Below, one piece after another: positions 59,887 to 64,000 of a stretch of 64,000 bases of DNA; the stretch's first letter is position 1; each line of letters begins with the position of its first letter. The translations under genes were made by a program, and so were the position numbers. The notes under the pieces are model-generated. The model had not been told where the DNA came from and made no database searches. It saw nothing but the letters and a program-made list of their open reading frames with translations. The stretch lies in NCBI GenBank assembly GCA_964432415.1, contig CAYSNW010000001.1:124001-188000 (forward strand). The letters are read 5' to 3'. Source of the stretch: JAFECT01 sp964432415. Lineage in GTDB: Bacteria > Pseudomonadota > Alphaproteobacteria > Caulobacterales > Caulobacteraceae.

Positions 59887-61485
59887 CTACTTGGAAAGGT
59901 GCAGGTTGGCGATCTGGCCGGCGATGGTCTGGAACACCGCGTCCAGATTGGCGGAATTGGCCACGTCGTAGAACTTGTCCGCCGAGCTGGCGCAGTTCTG
60001 CAGCACGTTGGAGGTGGACGAGGTGACCTCCACCCGGATCGTGTAGATGATGATCCCGGCCGCCTTCATGTTGTTGCACAGCGTCGTCAGTTTGCCGTCC
60101 AGCGCCGTGCCGCGCTGGGCGTCGGTGGAACCCGCCCCAACGCCGACCCGGTTCTGCCAGACGTAGCCGACCCCCGAATAGTAGCTGTCGTTCGAGTTGC
60201 CGTTGGACGTGATGGTGTTCTCGCCGTCGGTCATCAGGATGACGATCTTGTCGGTCTTGGGCGTGCCGTAGGCCACGCCGTCGGCGAAGGGCGCGTTGGG
60301 CGAAAGCGTATGCCAGCCCCAGACCATGCCCATCGGGATGTTGGTGTCGCCGATGGCGGTCATGGCGTTGATCGCCGTCTTGATCGAGGCGTAGTTGGTG
60401 GTCAGGCGCATCAGCGACTGCATCTGGCACCCGGCGTTCGGCCCGTAGGTGTAGCCGGTGGACGAGTTGGTCCCGGACTTGGGCGCGGCATTGTACTTGG
60501 CCAGAACTCCCTGGGGAATCTTCCAGTTCGAGGACGAGTAGGACCCGTCGGTCAGGTAGTTGTTGTAGAAGGTGCCGAAGTTGCCGTTCTTGTTCTTGGC
60601 CTGGGCGTCGGGTTCGTCCGGCGCGAAGAAGGGTGTGAACAGGGTCGCGGGCGTCGCCACGCTGGGCGCTGTGTCCTGCACGTCGTAGGGCGACTGGCGG
60701 CTCTCCACGCAGCCGGCCCAGGTGACGCCCATCTGGCTCATCAGGGTGAAGCGGTTGGCGTGGGCGGTGCCCGACGCGGTCGTGAAGATTTCGTCGTTGA
60801 TCGGCGAGGCGCCGGTCTGATCGATCCAGGTCGCGGTCTTGTAGGTCGAACCCACGCGAACCGTCATAGAGAACGGCACCAGCGAGATCTTGATCGCGGT
60901 GGGATCGGTCAGGCGCGAGGCGGCCGCCGACATGGTGTCGACCAGGTCGTCGGCGGCGGTGATCAGGTTGGTCAGCTTGTTGTTCTGGGACATCGAGCCG
61001 GTGTTATCGAGCACCAGCGCGATCTCGAGCCGCTTGTTGGCGCGCACCGCCTCCGAGGTCGCGCCCACGGTCATCGGGCCGCCCAGGAACAGGTTGGCGA
61101 TCAGCGGGGTGACCGTCACATGGGCGCTGGCGGAGACCACGCCGTTGGAGATGGTGAAGGCGTCGCTGACCATGGCGGTCTGGGTGAAGCCCTTCAGATT
61201 GGCCTTCAGCACCCGGTCGCCGACGGTGAAGGCGGCGGTGTTGTCCATGGCGTTGGAGCGCGCGGTCGCCAGGGTCGCGGCGTCGAGCGCGTCCTGCAGT
61301 TGCAGCCTCACGCCGGCGGCCCGGTGGAAGTCCACCGCTACCAGGCCGAGCGCGGTGACCACCGGAATGGCCAGGGCGAACATCACCGCCACCCCGCCGC
61401 GCCGCGTCGACCAGCGCCGGGCGAACCGGCGGGCGCCGCGGGCGATGCTGGCGAGTCGATGGGTTACAGGGTGGTCCGCGCGCAT
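59887..61485 (-). CDS. TadG-like pilus-assembly protein with vWA domain
   Basis: 532 residues. The N-terminal basic region and hydrophobic helix (GGVAVMFALAIPVVTALGLVAVDF) match the TadE/TadG Flp-type anchor. A von Willebrand A domain follows from about residue 150 with the MIDAS motif ALVLDNTGSMS, and later DTNIPMGMVWGWHTLSP and KIVILMTDGENTI as further MIDAS and core strands; six or more Cys suggest disulfides. Such proteins are envelope-anchored and may help tight-adherence pili or surface binding. No other tad genes are here. The gene stands alone with its own terminator. Confidence 0.85.
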   Translation of the reverse strand: MRADHPVTHRLASIARGARRFARRWSTRRGGVAVMFALAIPVVTALGLVAVDFHRAAGVRLQLQDALDAATLATARSNAMDNTAAFTVGDRVLKANLKGFTQTAMVSDAFTISNGVVSASAHVTVTPLIANLFLGGPMTVGATSEAVRANKRLEIALVLDNTGSMSQNNKLTNLITAADDLVDTMSAAASRLTDPTAIKISLVPFSMTVRVGSTYKTATWIDQTGASPINDEIFTTASGTAHANRFTLMSQMGVTWAGCVESRQSPYDVQDTAPSVATPATLFTPFFAPDEPDAQAKNKNGNFGTFYNNYLTDGSYSSSNWKIPQGVLAKYNAAPKSGTNSSTGYTYGPNAGCQMQSLMRLTTNYASIKTAINAMTAIGDTNIPMGMVWGWHTLSPNAPFADGVAYGTPKTDKIVILMTDGENTITSNGNSNDSYYSGVGYVWQNRVGVGAGSTDAQRGTALDGKLTTLCNNMKAAGIIIYTIRVEVTSSTSNVLQNCASSADKFYDVANSANLDAVFQTIAGQIANLHLSK

Positions 61486-61629
61486 GGCAGGGTCCGACAG
61501 CTACTGGGTTGGTCCGACGGCGGGATGCGCTCCGGACGCACCTCGCCGCCCCCTACTGTGAAGCCATGCGGTAAACGAACCCCAAGCGGACGCGGTTAAT
61601 GGTGGGAGAAACCCGTTTCGGGCCTGCGG

Positions 61630-62361
61630 TCAGCCCAGCACGCAGGACGCGGCGCTCTGGGCGCGCACGGCCCCCATGCCCGGCGCGATGCGGGCCAGGC
61701 GGCGGCGCACGACGGGTCCGGAGTCCGCGGCCTTCCACTTCAGCGGCCGGGGCAGGATGGCGGCCAGGTGCGCGGCCTGGGCCGGCGTCAGCTTGTTGGC
61801 CGAGACGTGGAACCAGTACTGGGAGGCGGCTTCCGCCCCGTAGGTCCCCGGCGCCCACTCGACCATGTTGAGATAGACCTCCATGATCCGCCGCTTGCCC
61901 CACAGGGTCTCGATCAGGACCGTGTAGCCGCCTTCCAGCCCCTTGCGGATCCAGCCGCGGCCCGGCCACAGGAAGACGTTCTTGGCGGTCTGCTGGCTGA
62001 TGGTCGAGCCGCCGTGCACCCGGTTCTTGTGCGTCGCGTTGTAGCGCAGCGCCGCCTGGATGCCGTCCCAGTCGAAGCCGTTGTGCGAGCAGAAGCGGTC
62101 GTCCTCCGCCGCGATCACCGCCTGCACCAGGTTGGGCGAGATGCGCTCAAGCGGGCGCCAGCTGCGGTGATAGTCGCGCCCTTCGAAGGTGCGCTGCAGG
62201 GCCAGCCAGGTCGCGGGCACGGGCGCGAAGCGGTGAATGATCACGTCGGCTATGGGCGTCAGGACGGCGACGAGCAGCAGCAGGCCGAGCCAACTCCAGA
62301 GGCCGCGGCGACGGGGCCGCGCGGTCTTTTCGGTCGTCGTCGGCGGCGCGGCTTGGCTCAT
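61630..62361 (-). CDS. mtgA: Monofunctional peptidoglycan glycosyltransferase
   Basis: A 243-residue GT51 enzyme with one N-terminal membrane helix (about 21-41) that polymerises lipid II into glycan strands. Motifs: NLVQAVIAAEDDRFCSHNGFDWDGI (catalytic Glu), RVHGGSTISQQTAKNVFLWPGR, KGLEGGYTVLIETLWGKRRIMEVYLNMVEWAPGTYGAEAAS. No transpeptidase domain. Length is normal for MtgA. A short CCCGAAACGGGTTT hairpin lies just after the stop. Confidence 0.92.
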   Translation of the reverse strand: MSQAAPPTTTEKTARPRRRGLWSWLGLLLLVAVLTPIADVIIHRFAPVPATWLALQRTFEGRDYHRSWRPLERISPNLVQAVIAAEDDRFCSHNGFDWDGIQAALRYNATHKNRVHGGSTISQQTAKNVFLWPGRGWIRKGLEGGYTVLIETLWGKRRIMEVYLNMVEWAPGTYGAEAASQYWFHVSANKLTPAQAAHLAAILPRPLKWKAADSGPVVRRRLARIAPGMGAVRAQSAASCVLG

Positions 62362-62403
62362 GCGACCGCGACGCTAACCCCGCCGGGCGTCAGCGCAAAG
62401 GGG

Positions 62404-63372
62404 TCAGAGATCGGCGACCTGGGCCGCCCCGTCCTCATCGCCCCAGGCCAGGCGATCGGCCCCGGGCGTCAAGGCAAGAGCGCTGATGGCGCTGCCCTTG
62501 TCGGCGCGCAGGCGGCGCACGCCGGTGGCGGTCAGATCCGCGACCCAGACCCGCCCGTCGTTCAGCCCCGCTGCGACCCAGGATCCCTCGGGCGCCGCCG
62601 CGACCTGGGTTACCAACGAAGCCTCGTCGTGGCCGACCTCGATGGCCTCGCGCCCCATGGGTCCATTGGCGCCGGCGAAGGGCCAGAGCACCGCCCCGTG
62701 GGCGCCGGAGGTGGCCATCAGGGCGCCCTTGGACAGGAAGGCCATGGACTTCGGCTTGGCCGAATAGCCACCCATGCGCATGTCCTTGCCGTCGGCGACG
62801 CGCCAGCCGTGCAGGGCGTTCTCCTGCATGGCGCTGATCAGGAACTTGCCGTCGGGGCTGAAGGCGATGGCGACGTGCGAGCCGGCCCATTTCAGCAGAG
62901 CCGGTTTCTGGGCGTCGATGCGGGCGAACCAAAGGGCGGCCCCGCCATAGGTGGCGCAGGCCAGCCGCCGTCCCTTGGGATCGAAGGCGAGACCGGCGAC
63001 CGAGCGTTCGTGCGTAAAGACGCGGCGGAACTTCGCGTCGCGGGTGTCCAGAATGTGGACCTCCCTGGCCGCGGCGAAGGCGATCAGGCCGGACTCGGGA
63101 CTGGCGTCGACCGCGTCGATCCAGCGGCCGGGCAGGGAGGCCAGTTCGACGGCGCCGTCCGATCTCGACCAGACCAACCGCCCGTCGTCTCCAGCGGTAA
63201 GGACGCCCTCGCCCGACGGATGCAGGGTCGCGGCCTGGACCGAGCCGTCCGGGTGCGCTTCGAGGATCTCCCCGGTCTCGAAGCGCACGGTCCCGTCGCC
63301 CAGCGCGAAGACCGCGCGGCCGGAACGCTCGAACAGGGCTGAGGTGATATGGGCGTCGAAGGCGAAATCCAT
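62404..63372 (-). CDS. WD40-repeat beta-propeller protein
   Basis: 322 residues from ATG 63372 (a longer reading to 63480 is unrelated), forming about six to seven WD40-like blades: LDTRDAKFRRVFTHERSVAGLAFDPKGRRLACATYGGAALWF, VAIAFSPDGKFLISAMQENALHGW and VTQVAAAPEGSWVAAGLNDGRVWVADL. No signal peptide, so cytosolic. It starts 8 bp after the COG0523 GTPase stop on the same strand, so it is probably part of a metal-homeostasis operon and may act as partner of the GTPase. Role unknown. Confidence 0.82.
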   Translation of the reverse strand: MDFAFDAHITSALFERSGRAVFALGDGTVRFETGEILEAHPDGSVQAATLHPSGEGVLTAGDDGRLVWSRSDGAVELASLPGRWIDAVDASPESGLIAFAAAREVHILDTRDAKFRRVFTHERSVAGLAFDPKGRRLACATYGGAALWFARIDAQKPALLKWAGSHVAIAFSPDGKFLISAMQENALHGWRVADGKDMRMGGYSAKPKSMAFLSKGALMATSGAHGAVLWPFAGANGPMGREAIEVGHDEASLVTQVAAAPEGSWVAAGLNDGRVWVADLTATGVRRLRADKGSAISALALTPGADRLAWGDEDGAAQVADL

Positions 63373-63380
63373 GGGTCCGC

Positions 63381-64000
63381 TCAGGCTGCGCAGGCTTCGA
63401 AGGCGGTGCGCAGCTTGGCCTCGTCGAGGTTGCGGCCGATGAACACCGCCCGGCTCCAGCGTTTTTCGCCGGGCTTCCATTCGCCCTGCAGATCGCCCTC
63501 GAGAATCATGTGCACGGCCTGGAACACCAGGCGCCGATCCTCGCCCTTCACGTCGATGATGCCCTTGGCGCGCAGGATGTCGGGGCCCTGGGAGGCCAGC
63601 AGCTGGTCGATCCAGACGGTGAAGCGGTTGCCGTCGATCGGCCGGTCCAGCGAGAGCGACACGCCCTTGATGTCGTCCTCGTGGGCATGGCCCCGGGCGC
63701 CGTCATGAGCGCCGTGGTCGTGGTCATGATGGTGATCGTGATCGTGGTGGTCGTGGCCGCAGTGCTCGTCGTGCACGTGCCCGGCCTCGCCGTGGGCGGG
63801 GTTCAGGAACTCGGGCTGCAGGTCCAGCACCCGGTCGAGATCGAAGGCGTGGCGGTCCAGGATGGTCTCCAGTGGGACGTCCGAGCGCGTGGCGCGCCGG
63901 ATCGGCGCCAGGGGGTTCAGCCGACGCAGGCGGGCTTCGACGGTGACCAGCTCGTCTTCGCTCACCAGGTCGGTCTTGTTCAGGATGATCTGGTCGGCGA
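63381..64000 (-). CDS. COG0523 (CobW/zinc-chaperone-like) GTPase, C-terminal part
   Basis: The gene runs off the right edge, so its N-terminus with the GTP-binding P-loop is not visible. The part seen has the NKTD guanine-specificity motif (ILNKTDLV), a linker, a long His/Asp/Glu-rich stretch (HDHHDHDHHHDHDHGAHDG and flanks, about 40 residues) and the CobW C-terminal domain (SLDRPIDGNRFTVWIDQLLASQGPDILRAKGIIDV and LVFQAVHMILEG, then RAVFIGRNLDE). This family delivers or stores zinc or other metals; the His-rich stretch is typical for zinc-linked members. Followed by the WD40 gene. Confidence 0.88.
   Translation of the reverse strand, partial: ADQIILNKTDLVSEDELVTVEARLRRLNPLAPIRRATRSDVPLETILDRHAFDLDRVLDLQPEFLNPAHGEAGHVHDEHCGHDHHDHDHHHDHDHGAHDGARGHAHEDDIKGVSLSLDRPIDGNRFTVWIDQLLASQGPDILRAKGIIDVKGEDRRLVFQAVHMILEGDLQGEWKPGEKRWSRAVFIGRNLDEAKLRTAFEACAA

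Noticed and set aside
63700..63790. Tandem repeat or CRISPR-like pattern (repeated GTG-ATC-like units)
   Set aside because: It encodes the His/Asp-rich loop of the GTPase; the units are short, uneven and have no spacers.

Overview
The window is high-GC, densely packed DNA from an alphaproteobacterium. Two TonB-dependent outer-membrane receptors, HWE/HisKA_2-type and LytTR-type signalling, and short palindromic intergenic repeats fit Caulobacterales (Caulobacter or Phenylobacterium relatives). This placement is inferred from gene content and base composition, not from a marker gene. No phage, transposase, CRISPR array or rRNA was seen. One tRNA gene is present (tRNA-Ser, anticodon GGA).

Layout. 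1-5.3 kb: 3' end of a 2-oxoacid:ferredoxin oxidoreductase beta gene, a TetR regulator with a membrane protein, then a GbsR/MarR-type regulator upstream of DUF4166, a membrane-epimerase fusion and an NTF2-like gene. 5.3-13 kb: secreted phosphodiesterase, DUF1223 protein, periplasmic MsrA, M19 peptidase, FMN-dependent lactate dehydrogenase, AzgA-type purine permease. 13-24.7 kb: TolC/membrane fusion protein/RND pump, a histidine kinase and OmpR-type regulator, a PepSY protein, a divergent beta-propeller protein and a TonB receptor. Three copies of one inverted repeat lie upstream of these units. 24.7-28.9 kb: a receiver and HisKA_2 kinase pair, an AT-rich regulatory gap and an autotransporter. 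28.9-38.3 kb: a purine/urate degradation cluster (xdhABC, puuD, uraH, uraD, puuE, alc, allA). 38.3-41.5 kb: metNIQ with a small winged-helix regulator. 41.5-45.5 kb: LytS/LytTR pair, M20 peptidase, small membrane protein. 45.5-48.8 kb: AmmeMemoRadiSam genes (radical SAM protein; fused Memo-AMMECR1) and a spermidine-synthase-like protein. 48.8-54.5 kb: second TonB receptor, NTF2-like protein, membrane-anchored winged-helix regulator with ankyrin-like C-terminus, two secreted unknowns and tRNA-Ser. 54.6-64 kb: cytosolic MsrA, MmcQ/YjbR protein, SDR, DUF1203, M28 peptidase, retropepsin-like protease, vWA/TadG-like protein, MtgA, WD40 protein and a His-rich COG0523 GTPase cut by the right edge.

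How parts work together. The purine cluster encodes an almost unbroken oxidative route from hypoxanthine/xanthine through urate, 5-hydroxyisourate, OHCU, allantoin, allantoate and ureidoglycolate to glyoxylate and urea. The permease at 11.3 kb could feed it. The 13-24.7 kb block looks like one envelope regulon: PepSY, regulator and kinase are in line, the pump follows, and the inverted repeat CAACATTG-N8-CAATGTTG or a relative of it lies about 65-85 bp before the start codons of the pump operon, the PepSY/beta-propeller pair and the TonB receptor. This regulon and the AmmeMemoRadiSam locus are the least explained systems here.
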